A stretch of DNA of 64,000 nt from Apostichopus japonicus (lineage: Eukaryota; Echinodermata; Holothuroidea; Aspidochirotida; Stichopodidae): assembly GCF_037975245.1 (NCBI RefSeq), contig NC_092576.1, positions 27,603,611 to 27,667,610 on the forward strand, given 5' to 3'. Positions 13,961 through 25,015 of this stretch are shown here, piece after piece. The notes beneath the pieces were generated by a model. It did not search any database and was not told the DNA's origin. It saw nothing but the letters and a program-made list of their open reading frames with translations. Positions within the stretch are counted from its first letter, which is position 1. Each line of letters begins with the position of its first letter. Made by a program: the position numbers and the translations under genes.

Positions 13961-14191
13961 ATGCGTATAACTTGGGAACTAAAAGAGCTTTTCGAAACAT
14001 TTCAGCAGAATCTGAATGAGATTATCACACACAACAAATATACTGAATATATGGCTAAGTGGCTAGAAATCCATAGTACTTTAATTCAAGTAATGTATTT
14101 ATATGCCGACGCGGTTGAGGCAGACCTTACAGACACTGTCCAATCTAATGATCAAGGATGTTATAACTGGGGCAACACACGGGATGCTGCT
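13961..14191 (+). CDS. Possible first coding exon of an unidentified gene
   Basis: From ATG at 13961 the 77-codon frame runs to a strong donor (GCTGCT|GTAAGT at 14191/14192) in phase 0. A pyrimidine-rich acceptor-like TTTTCCCAG lies about 20 bp upstream, with an in-frame stop between it and the ATG, so the start is either here or the exon is partly 5' UTR. The protein begins MRITWELKELFETFQQNLNE, is predicted strongly helical and has no signal peptide. I do not recognise the family. No partner exon was identified with certainty; the exon at 18031 lies on the same strand downstream but needs a phase-0 acceptor that I do not see. Confidence 0.35.
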
Positions 14192-14694
14192 GTAAGTTTC
14201 AATAACAATGTATATCTTAATTAAGTATAAAAAGTCTCACTTATAAAGAAGAAAACGAATCAAATGAAGAGTTACATAATTGAAACATAAAAGTATATTG
14301 GTCAAAATCCTACCTCCAATCAGTTTCGACACCAGAAATCCTGTATAAGGAGTGGGACGGTAAGAGGGGGCAACCTTTTTGTTGTTGAGGGGCGACAGGT
14401 TCGGAAGTGCAAAACCGAACCTTTATGAAGTGCACATCACGGGAGAACCTGGGGGGGGGGGGGGGGTGTTAGGGAGCACGTTCTACCCTCTTCCCCCACC
14501 TGACGCTTCATCGATGAACCAAATAGCTAAGTTGTGAATATTTTCATTTCTAAATACAAAACTTTGTTTCTAACCTTGTCTAACATTATAACCATTATTC
14601 AAGAATGATGTCGATCGATCTCGAGACAGACTTGCAGTGAATATCAGTACAACGTTTGGAAAAATACCTTTAACCTGTTATATTATTTACAACT

Positions 14695-14840
14695 GTACTC
14701 TGTTGCTGACTGGGAATTAATCCCCCTGAGCCACCTTCCCCAAGGCTCCAGCACTTTTAAAAAAGGCATATCATGCTATTTGCTGGTTATCTTACAAAGT
14801 ATATTTTCTTTAGTTTGCAAACTATTTGAACTTTCCGTCT
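14695..14840 (+). repeat. Direct repeat, left copy
   Basis: The sequence around CTGACTGGGAATTAATCCCC, CTGAGCCACC and GGCTCCAGCACTTTTA recurs, diverged, at about 16755-16905. The two copies flank about 1.9 kb. Confidence 0.6.
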
Positions 14841-16750
14841 TTTCTTACGTGAACTTTTTAAATAAGTTGCTTAACCTTTCTTTTCTTCCTACATTAGGCT
14901 TTTGTTATTCCCTTACTTAGTTGACAAGGATTTGTAAGTGTAACCAGAGCATAACCTGGTTAATGTTTTGCATAGTTATCATTTTCTTTTATTTTCCACC
15001 TTTTGTTTCTATCCATTTAATCATTTTCTTATCTTTGTTTTTATTCATTTGATCATTTTCTTTTGTTTCTTTGTTTTTATTCATTTGACAATGAATAACC
15101 TTTACTTGGTAGATTTATGAGTTCCCTTAATTTTCACTTTTATTGCTAACTACTACATGGCAACAGTTAGTGGTCGGGTGGCCCTGTGTGACCTGTCTTT
15201 TTCTTAAGCTAAGTAATTGTTTTGCGTGGTCCTATTTTCTAGGAATATATGAGTGGCTCCAAGAGTCTATCCTTTTTAGAACTGTGGGTTAAATAGACAA
15301 TTTTATAACTTTTGTTTGGTTAGATAGGAATGTTTTGGTGATAGATGATTATTTTAAATGTACCATAGGACACCATAAATTAAGTAATGTGTCTGGTAAA
15401 TTATGTATTAAGTATTAATTGACAGCTGGTTGGTCACTGGACCTCAGATACCAGGAAGTGGAGGGCAAGCTGGTCTAGAGTAGGAGGGGGGAAAGTTGAG
15501 ACAAAGGCTAAATCATGAATACTCAATGAACCAAGCTTTGTGTTTAATTGGTTTAAGGTGGTCATGTGTGAGTTGCCTTGTACTATTATTATGGGATGAA
15601 TTCTTATTATTATGGGATGTATTCTTATTATTATGGGATGGAGTGAATAAGGTAGCATGGTAGGGGGAAATTAAGATGAGACACTGATGCCGAGTTAAGT
15701 TTACAGTAGTTACAGTAGTTAGAGGAGAAGAGTGGAAGGATTAAGTTTGTAATAGTTAGAGGAGAAGAGGGGAAGGATTAAGTTTGAAATGGTTGGGCAC
15801 GAGATCATAATTATTTTCTTAGACTAACTTCATCAGTAATAGGGTAGAGGACCAGTATTAAATTAATTAGAAGTTAAATGGACACTTAATTGAAGCTATT
15901 TACCCATGGAGTTTTTATAGAAGTTTAGTGAATACCTGGAGCTTGTTCTACAAATGGATATTCTATTTTAGTAAAAACCTGGAACTGTTTTACAAGGAAA
16001 TTTCATATTTAATAAAAGTTTATCACCCGGAGCTGTACCAATGGAGGCAGAACTATATTTCATCCTGTGCTAATATCTGGAAACCCTATAATTTTCTGTT
16101 GTGATGGAACTGAACTATAAATTCCCATTTTAATTCAATGTTTGGATCCGGAAGTGAACCCCTGCGATGACCCAACCCGAGTGATGAACAGTTTCTCCTA
16201 GAGACGCCCCAAGCTGAGACGCCCCAAGAGGTTATTTCCCCGAGTAGCGAGCTGTCCAGAGAACCACCCAATCCGGAGACGTCCCCAACTAAGTGAACCG
16301 CCCTAGAAGTTTCCCAAGGAGACAATTTCGTTCTCAAATTGTATTCGGTCGACCCGCGCCGCGATTTTGTTATTATTTTCGTTGGGACTGATAAGTATTA
16401 TTTTTCCATTAAGTTCAGTGGAGTCGTTATAAGAAGTAAGATTTCCGAGATATGTAAGTTACACCCATTTATATAATTTCACATTAAGTTAAAGTAACCC
16501 CATTGATATTAATACAACGTCCATGTGCATCGTAAACACACCACTTTACCTTTATTTGTTTGTTTTTGTGTGAGCATTCCGCCTTTTTAAGTTGTCCCCA
16601 CGATCTCAGAGTAAATCGGCCCTACCCTGATTTGGAGGTGCCACTTGTAATCTTCCCAAACCTAAAAATATATTTAAGCCTCGTCACTGCGTTTTTGACC
16701 GGCTACATAAGACATCATGACCAAAAATACCAATAACGGCAAATTGATAT
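14841..16750. repeat. 1.9-kb segment between direct repeats, with internal minisatellites
   Basis: Contains T-rich CATTTGATCATTTTC repeats (about 15010-15090), three copies of TTATTATTATGGGATG (15586-15641), a duplicated AGGAGAAGAG(T/G)GGAAGGATTA unit (about 15720-15785), and imperfect ~50-bp repeats with CCTGGA(G/A)CTGTTTTACAA (15930-16045). The part at 16140-16340 is relatively GC-rich with two GAGACGCCCCAAG copies. No protein domain is readable. It could be a decayed LTR element or a composite insertion. Confidence 0.35.
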
Positions 16751-16754
16751 ATAA

Positions 16755-16905
16755 ATACAACTGTGCACTGTCGTTGACTGGGAATTGATGAACCTGAGCC
16801 ACCCCCCCGAGGCTCCAGCACTTTTAGTTAAGGCTAGTTTAAAAGAATACATTTCATGTTATTTGTTCGTTCTCTTACTAAGTATATTTTCTTCAGTTAC
16901 CTACT
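16755..16905 (+). repeat. Direct repeat, right copy
   Basis: Matches 14695-14840: TTGACTGGGAATTGATG, CCTGAGCCACC, GAGGCTCCAGCACTTTTA and AAGTATATTTTCTTCAGTT are shared, with substitutions and small indels. The order and orientation are the same. Confidence 0.6.
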
Positions 16906-18020
16906 TATTAGAACTAGCGTCTCATTGTAGCATTATATTTATAGAACTGTGTTAATAAGAAGTTAATTAAAATAAAATAAACAGTAATACGGATTTTGGT
17001 TTGTATGAAACTCTCTGAACTCTCACAAGTAAATAAATAGCTGATCATTTCGGTGTATGAAAATACGTCCCCAACCCCCCTTGCAGGGACAGAGACAGGG
17101 ACCTCCGGAATACTCATTACATGCCTATTATAACAGGGAAAAAATGGATACGGACGTGTTATATTGCCACAATAACAAAGATTCCACAGAAGGTACTCAA
17201 AACTTGTTACCACTACCTAATAAGATACGAACGAGTTATAACTGGGGTGCTGGGGGGGGGGGGGGCTCATCGTCCTCTTCACTTGAAACCTCACCTATTA
17301 TATCAGAAGGCACTCTAGTTTACTTGTTATAGTAAGAAAAAAATATATTAGCAACAGCAAGAAGCCAGGATACTTGTTATATTAAAACATCAAAGAAAAG
17401 AAGAAGGATTTTCTGTATCACTTGATAAATACTAGGCTGAACTGGGTGGTTTCTTTATCCCCCACACCCCGCCTGACGCCACATCCTTTCTTCCACCCGG
17501 GGCACTCAAGGAAACTAGTTATATTATAATAATAACAAGGATTTTCTGTATCACTTTGATACGTACGTGGCTGTCCAGGGGCCTTCCATGATACTTGTTA
17601 TAGGCCATTTGTAACATTAAAGTGTAGAGTACTGATATTATTGTGAAAACAATAAAAATGGTTGTTAGCTCTGAATTGGGAGTGTTCCTAACGAACACCT
17701 TCCCTCCCGTCCCTCTCTACCCTAACCTTCTATCCGGGGACCGTCCAGGATACCATATTAATGGAAAAGTAGGAGTCGGATGGCCTCTTTACCTTACAAT
17801 TGACATTTAAGCGAGAACAGCTGTGAACATCAATTAGATAAAGTAATACAAGGAAGTGAAATCTATATTCAGTCAAGATGTTGAATCAATGCAACTCCGT
17901 AGTACTTTGTGGTATCTCCGCTTATAGTGAGGTTAGGGGATGTCCCTTACTATCTATTTTTAGGCTACTAGAGTGTATAAAATGTGATGGATTTATTTGG
18001 GGGAAGAGCAGAATCACTTG
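16906..18020. other. Non-coding with degenerate short repeats
   Basis: Phrases such as ACTTGTTATATT, AACAAAGATT and GGATTTTCTGTATCACTT recur imperfectly between 17100 and 17600 (period of order 100 bp). A G run lies at 17249-17264. No supported exon. Confidence 0.4.
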
Positions 18021-18030
18021 AGAGTAATTC

Positions 18031-18145
18031 GATGAAATATCAGAAGATAAATATACCAAAGCAGAGAGAAGCACGGATCATCCAGATTTGAGACCATTGT
18101 ATGAAAAAGTATATTGCAATCAACATGAACATTCTCCAGTATATG
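18031..18145 (+). CDS. Possible tyrosine-rich internal exon
   Basis: Frame starting DEISEDKYTKAERSTDHPDL and containing PLYEKVYCNQHEHSPVY, ending at a strong donor (TATATG|GTAAGT at 18145/18146). The tyrosines (LYEKVY, SPVY) with acidic and proline residues look like a cytoplasmic signalling tail, and codon use differs from the flanks. The exon start is unclear: an in-frame TAA lies 6 bp upstream, so the acceptor may be the weak ATATCAG ending near 18043. Owner gene unknown; the adjacent LINE fragment and IL-17-like gene are unrelated in frame. Confidence 0.35.
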
Positions 18146-18539
18146 GTAAGTCATATTATTTATATATAATTATTATATAATATGGTATGGTAATACTGGT
18201 GAATTAGGTCTATACTATTTGATACAAAATAAAGTACAGTTATTTATATTTCATAACAGTTTGACTGTAATCAAGTTTGGTTTAAGACAATCCCCAAAAT
18301 CCGATTTCATTTCTTTCTATGTGAGTCATTGCTACTTTCTGTAGTTGGACGAAAACACAATGGAACGAAATTTTAAAAGTACACAACACATACATTAGCT
18401 TCATTTCATTTATAAAACCAAAACATTTAAGATGGTATTTACTGCGTCATGAATTTCAATCTTATCTTGAAAAGTCTTCGAAATTTGTTGGTTAAATGGA
18501 TTAGGCAGGTGAAGCATTTGTTTGACAATAATAATCGTC

Positions 18540-18878
18540 CATTGTCAATACTGCGTTGCAAAGAGACTGTTACATCTGTTTTGGGATTGCCCTATTAAAC
18601 CGAACTTCATTTTAGATGTGGAGCAAGCTAGGTTCGGCAGTCAGTTTATATTTTCGAAGACTGAAATATGCTTGAAGTATCAATTTTCTGTGAATCACCC
18701 ATATCATTTCTTAATTTTTCATCTCAAGTACTTCATCTTCGGTAAAAAAATTACAAACACGAAAATTAGATGCAGAGATTTTTCCTATCAGTTAAAATTT
18801 GCTATTGAACTTAAAAAAGAACTCAAGCAAAGAGGCAAAGCTTTTTATTTCTCACGAGCAGTAAAAAGACTCATTTAG
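18540..18878 (+). mobile_element. L1/Tx1-like LINE C-terminal fragment
   Basis: The frame reads CQYCVAKRLLHLFWDCPIKP, then a helical region ending in LKQRGKAFYFSRAVKRLI and a stop. The CxxC followed by LLHLFWDCPI is the zinc-binding domain (zf-RVT) after the RT in L1/Tx1-type LINEs, normally CxxCxxxxETxxHLFWxCP. Only this 3' end remains. Confidence 0.65.
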
Positions 18879-19162
18879 TATTGCACTATATTGTTCCGTA
18901 AATTACGATGAATGATTGTTTTATTTTGAATATATGTACTTGTTAATGATTAAATCATTACTTGTAAAATATCTTTGACCTTATTGTATTCAAATATGTA
19001 CGAATTAGCCCAACAATGTTACCAATAAAGTTACCAAGCGTGGTTATCCCACCCCCCTCCCCTAAAAAAACACGTATAAACATTAGCAATGGTAAAAAAA
19101 CACGCATATAGTTTCTGTTCACTTCAAGCAAAACCAAATGAAACCAATTTCATTCAGACAAC

Positions 19163-22100
19163 ATGTTACCTTTCCAGCAAATATTGGCAGCCGTATTCGT
19201 GGTGATGATCTCTATGACGTCTGCGTTTGTCGTGAAACAGACAAAGGAAACAACAAGGACGACCACAGGATCAATACCATCCAACCATGTAATGGCTGAA
19301 AGTGTTTCTACGTCCACTGAACTTAAGTACGACAATATCGAGGGAAAGTCCCCATTTTCATCAATTTCCGGGGCATATCAAGAAGGATATGATAGAAAAC
19401 TGGTAGACCAGTTGCTACTAGCGAACAGTATACCTGGTAAGCAGGGTGAAATGTTCAACGAAGACAATCAAATGGTGTTATCTGAAGGCCTGAAACTCGT
19501 CGATAAAGCCACCAGTGTCCTACAAGAGTATCGTGATATCAAGAAAAGGTCTACAATATGCCAGAATCCAACAGATCGGGATCTTGAGAAACAGCTATTG
19601 ATAGCTAAAATATTTCAGACAATGGACGTTGCAGGGACATGGGAAGGTTTAAAATACGATGTTAATGCAGATAATTACGTACCAACGAATCCAACAACTA
19701 ATATGGCCTTAAATAGAAGAACAGCCTGTCCATGGATGTATGACTCAGATGAAAATGAAGACAGGTAAGACTGACAAACTGCTAGTCCCATTTTCGCATT
19801 GCGTCTTTTCTTTACACTCGCTTCTAGCGAGTTGTTAGAAGTTGGTACACAACAAAATCAGATGAAAGCCCCCAACTTATTGATTGTAACATCCTGTAGA
19901 TATTTGGTAGTTGCCTACTATACGTAATACGTTGCAAGATGATAATATACAGCAGTAAAACATACATCACAGTCCCGTAACTGTGACGCTATCAGGGTTT
20001 ATTCGATTTGAAATTTAAATAAATATCTTTCCTTTTATAATCGTGCTGTTGTCAAATTTGCTCGAAATATTGGAAACTCTGCTCAATTATAGTGTGACAT
20101 TTAGTGAGTTCAGTTTCACCATTATATTTCCGTCGCTGAATAAAATATTCAAACACGACAAATTTAACGTAAACACACATTTTAAACCATTTTCCAAATG
20201 ATGGTATATCTAACTATTATAGTAAAGTGCCAGATAATATCATGACAAAGTGTATTTTTTATCCTTCCTTGAAACATGCAGTCAATGTAGCTATGGTCCT
20301 TCGTAATGAGGATGTTGTCCTCACCTGTAGTAAGTAAAATCCAAGTCGGAACATTCTTTATACAGAATAAACATCTACATGATATCACTTGCCTCAGGAG
20401 ATCTTGAATATGTTATCACTATCAAGGTGAATGTATGATACGTCATAAATGACGTCATTAACCTGTTGACATAACAACATTTCAATTACAATACAGAGAA
20501 CAAGCGGTGTCTGATGTGTGAAGTATTTATACATGTTTTTAAAGTTAATCAATGTAAGTCTGTGTAAGAAAGAACTTCTCTTTATAGAAAATTTCAGAAA
20601 TTACGCCTTAATTATAGGGCATACCGTTATATCTATAAAACAGATAACTGGAATTATATGTGAACAAAATACTCCAACACCAACATTTCCCATCATTATA
20701 TAACAAGAAGTATTACAATCAGCATTGCTATTGAACGTAGTTCAAGAAATCCGATTGACAGCAGTACAAGTCACAGATTTGAACTAAATTGTTGAAATAA
20801 GACTAAATATTACCGGCATTAGTCATTTAGATCCGGAGTTAGGAAAAGCACAACTTAATCCTTTTTGGAAACGTTATTTGTTAAAACGGAGGAAATAAAG
20901 ATTGATTCTAATATTGTAATATCGGAAATAGTAGGTAGAATATCGAAGACACCAGAGGTCTCTCAAACGGGAAGGATATTGATGTCAATAACTTCCTTTT
21001 TAGCAATAATTAAACGACCATGGATATGACCTACTTACGTATGGCGTTTGTGTTAAGACGTATGATATGTTGCCATGTTAATAAAACTGATTGGATTTGC
21101 GTTTGTAAGGTGACAGATGCGCAAAATAAGTGATACCTTGGGTTTGTTTAGTGAATGTTCATCTCGAGAAACACATGAATGAGAATTGCTTATAAAATTG
21201 TAATATTGATTAGGAGATAAAAGAAGCCTTTCGGAAAGGGGATAAGTCTGACAAGCGGTAGTAAATCATGTCAATAAAAAAAATTGCGCGTGTACATCAA
21301 TAGCCTACTGTAGGCCTATGTAATGTTGAGACAGTTGGTTGCGATAGGGATCGAAAACGCGGAGTCTGTTTCATTGCAACCAATACATATGCGCAGTTAC
21401 AAGCTATATCCGTTAGCTTGTATCAAAATGTCACGACAGCTATAAAGTAACTTCCTAATGACAGACATGGACTTCTAAAATACTTGGAATTTTGCTCGCG
21501 CATGCGTCCGAAAGATATTTTGGTTCGACGTATCTATGAGCACTAAGACGAGATTCCATTCCTTTTTCCTCCCATGGCCATGGTTGTGTGATTATTCACT
21601 ACACAATAGTTATATCGATTGTCATATGAATCATGAAGGTCGTTATTAAAGTGGAATGCATGATAAGTTTTTATAACATTACGGTCACGGAGGATATCAC
21701 TGCTAAGTGCACTTTAACCACGCGCTAAAAAACTTCATTGATATATTTGATATCCCTAAATCTAACTTGATGACTAATGTGGATAAAATCAGGACTGATA
21801 TCTTTTTGTGTTCATTTTCTACCTTTCAGGTATCCTAGAATAATAGCATATGCGAAGTGTAAATGTACAAAATGTGTACACCATGAAGTACATAATTGCC
21901 GACAACTTACGGTTGATGAAGTGGTACTAATGAAAGACGGAACATGCGATGAGGGGAATTATTTTAAGTAAGTATGACTCTTACGTCCACACAAAATCAA
22001 GGGTAATAAGAAAATGTATTAAACGATCATAGGTTATTTGTAAGGAACGCCAGTCAAACACGTTACACATATAAAATACATATTTTATAAAAGCGTATCA

Positions 22101-22741
22101 GAAATAAAATCAAATTAAAGCAGCGTAAAATTGTCATCAAGAATTAATAGATTTATTGAGATTACATACATCCTCAGTTCTTACTGTAATCCTACTAGCC
22201 CATGCTACCGATCTACCAGCACGATTCACATTTTACTGTGGGTACAAAACTTTACGATATGAAGTAGTTAATTTGTCCTCTGTCTGTATGGGTTGTTACA
22301 ATCCTACGTATCGGCATGTCACGGTTGCTATTGATGTGTTATATTTTAAATAAATATTATTATGAAAATAACGAAACTTGACTGGCAAAAAATTTACAAA
22401 GAAGATTTTTCCTATTTCTCTTTACTTGTTCATCGCATTGAGATCATCTTAAAATTGATGAGCTATATATGAACTGTATTATTATCATCATTTATTATTA
22501 ACATCTAATGTAATTGCAATATGGTATCAACTCTTCAAGCGGTATTTTTACATACACTACATAAACATACTAACATTACTGAATCAGTGAGTTACATGCA
22601 TAATTCTGAAATTCATGTTTGTTTCTTATAATTATACATATCATATCATTGACCCTTTCTTCATGTTACTTTTCCAGGTACACAGTGGCTCAAATTAAGA
22701 TCCCCGTCGCATGTGCCTGTTCCAGAACATCGTTTAGCTAA
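19163..22741 (+). CDS. IL-17-like secreted cytokine (3 exons)
   Basis: Exons 19163-19764, 21830-21967 and 22678-22741 join in phase to 267 residues (602+138+64 nt). Junctions are AG|GTAAGA/TTTCAG|G and AA|GTAAGT/TTCCAG|G. Residues 1-21 (MLPFQQILAAVFVVMISMTS) are a signal peptide. A long, probably unstructured or helical pro-region follows. The C-terminal third has the IL-17 cystine-knot signature: TACPWMYDSDENEDR-YPRII, then AKCKCTKC, NCRQL, GTCDEG and the final VACACS. IL-17 family cytokines are secreted dimers that signal through IL-17 receptors; the CPW-x-Y-D stretch, the R-YPR-I-A step and the terminal CxC are typical. The first exon is long for the family, giving an extended N-terminus. 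No receptor gene is in the window. The start is the first Met after a TATA-like stretch, with the signal peptide directly behind it. Confidence 0.85.
20438..20458. promoter_or_regulatory. CRE/ATF-like sites in intron 1 of the IL-17-like gene
   Basis: ATACGTCAT followed five bases later by the perfect palindrome TGACGTCA (20450-20457). CREB/ATF proteins bind TGACGTCA. Two close sites in the large first intron of a cytokine gene could form an enhancer, but the motif is short and occurs by chance. Confidence 0.25.
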
Positions 22742-25015
22742 TTGGTTTCTTGCAAATCATATTTCTAACAATTTTTAAGAACTGAAATCGTCTAAATTTA
22801 CTGTTCAGGTATTGTTAAGTCATACTTAAATATTAAGCTATTTCAAGAAGCAATATCTTTGTATAGCCTATGTTAACGTCTCTCAACGTTGGGTTTCTGA
22901 TACCTCTGTAGGGTTTCGTGAAAGGTTTTGAGGTTCTATGGATGAGTGGGGTTATTTTATGTAGGGTGGGGTTGGGGGAGGGATTGACTATACGTATGGA
23001 AAATTGGACTCCGTAAAGTCGAAAGGGTCAGTCAACACTTAGTGACTTGTTTGCTCCGTCAAAACAGTCCGTGGAATCGAGCAAGGCTTAGGATCTATAT
23101 GGCATATATGTTGTTATATTTAAATTGAATTGATATTACAAATTAAATATCTCGTGAAGGGATAGCAACGGTTTCATATATTCTATGATTAATATTAAGG
23201 TGAGTATGCAGTATCTGCAACACTATTCAATGTATTCCTTCTAGTTGAAAAAACTTATGTTTCTTAGCTTTGCCTTTTATTTTTGGTCATCTTAGCAAAT
23301 CAATGTGGATTGTAAATAATATACTTTTATAAAATTATTAATTACTTTAAAATACGCATAAATTCCATGCATCACGTTTCACGAATCAAGGATAGGTTTT
23401 ATTTACCAACAATGACACGCGACAAACACTTCACTGTTTTCATATAAGCATGTTGTGTAACTGGATTTTAAAAAGGTAATGTTAAATTAACCCTAAATTA
23501 ATACTTAAACTGTTAATATTTATTGATATAAACACAGTCGATTGTAAATGTAACCAAATCCCATGTTCTGTAGATATAAAGTATTTGAAATGATTAATCA
23601 GGCATCGTAATATTCAAAGAAATTCCAATTATATGCATGTTTCGTTTTATTATGATTAATAGGCGGTATCTGAAAGAGCAATCAATTTTAAGAGATAACA
23701 TCGACTTTATAATCCAAAAGAAAAACTAGAAAAAAATAGATAGGCTTTAAATTGATAGCCCCACATTCAAGATAGTTTATCAGACTAGTACATATTTTTG
23801 GATTTTATATTATACGATAACAGCTAATATTTAAAAAAAAATTATACAAATTATAAATTTTTCATCTGTTATTAATATGGCACAAATTCTTTATATTTCT
23901 TACGTAAGATATTTGTTACAAACCAATCTTTGCTTTAATATGTTATTTATTACACAGAATGCACACAATATAGTCTTTCATTTAATTGCGGTGTTTCAAT
24001 TTCTAGTTTATTACATGTTTATTACATTTAACATATAATTACTATATTTTGATGAAAAATATGTTGTGTAGCTCGTAAACATTATTCCGTGGTTGTTGTC
24101 ATTTAGAGTTCTCGTCCAAACGTCTCTCTTCTGTGAAAGGAATAGGACACATTCACGCACACGTGCGTGGATCCAGGGTGTATAAGGGTAAACAATTTTG
24201 CTCTTAGAGTACAACTCCACATCCCCTAGATAGATGTTGGCCCAGAGCCTCACCCCTCCGTTTTAAGATCGTGGATTTCCGCTATATGACCTATTCAGCT
24301 GACCACAAGATATAGCATTTGTAAATGAAAACTCTAAATAGGGCAGATGAAACCACAAATAATAAACATAACATTGTCGAAGTCCTACAGTACGGAACAG
24401 CATTCCCGAGAACGAGTTCCCGAAAGGAGGCGATTGTAACCCGTAATGCAGTTGTCAAGTAGTAGTGTTAAAGTATGTTGAAAGTAGTTCTTTCGAGATT
24501 CAGCTTTAGGAATCACAAATGAGTTGGTTAGCAGCATGATTGATCTCTAGAGTAAGGCAAATAATGTCACAAACAGAATGCTTTTTTTTTAAATCGTTAG
24601 AAAGTTGGTGTCACATTAGTTTCTGGAACTGCTTCCTCCTTCCAGAATAATCTCTTAATATATTCGAGTTGTTCGATGCAGTTGTTGTCTGAGCATTGTT
24701 TGTTCCCTCTAAAAGATTCAATGATGTGATGGACAAGGACCGTATATATTTGTATGCGGATAATAATACCGAAACCATTCACTAGTTAACAGAGATAACG
24801 AGATTTCAGTATAAAATTAGCATAAACTTTATACAAATATATATATTTTTCCTAATATATATCTATATATCATACTAATAAACAAATAAAGTTTTACCTT
24901 ATAAATAAATAAAATTTATATATTTTTTATATAAATATATATATATATAAAATCCCAATTTTAGGCCAAAAAGCTCGTGGAATCCGCCCGAGGCCCATTG
25001 TGCGCCTCTTTAATC
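22742..25015. other. AT-rich intergenic DNA, no recognised gene
   Basis: Downstream of the IL-17-like gene. Contains AT-rich sequence with short frames only. A short match to the SINE body (CTTTAGGAATCACAAATGA) lies near 24505. Confidence 0.5.

Noticed and set aside
22156-22353. 65-codon frame in intron 2 of the IL-17-like gene with a VCMGCYNPT motif
   Set aside because: Suggestive of a decayed cytokine exon, but it has no acceptor/donor pair and does not align convincingly with IL-17 exons.
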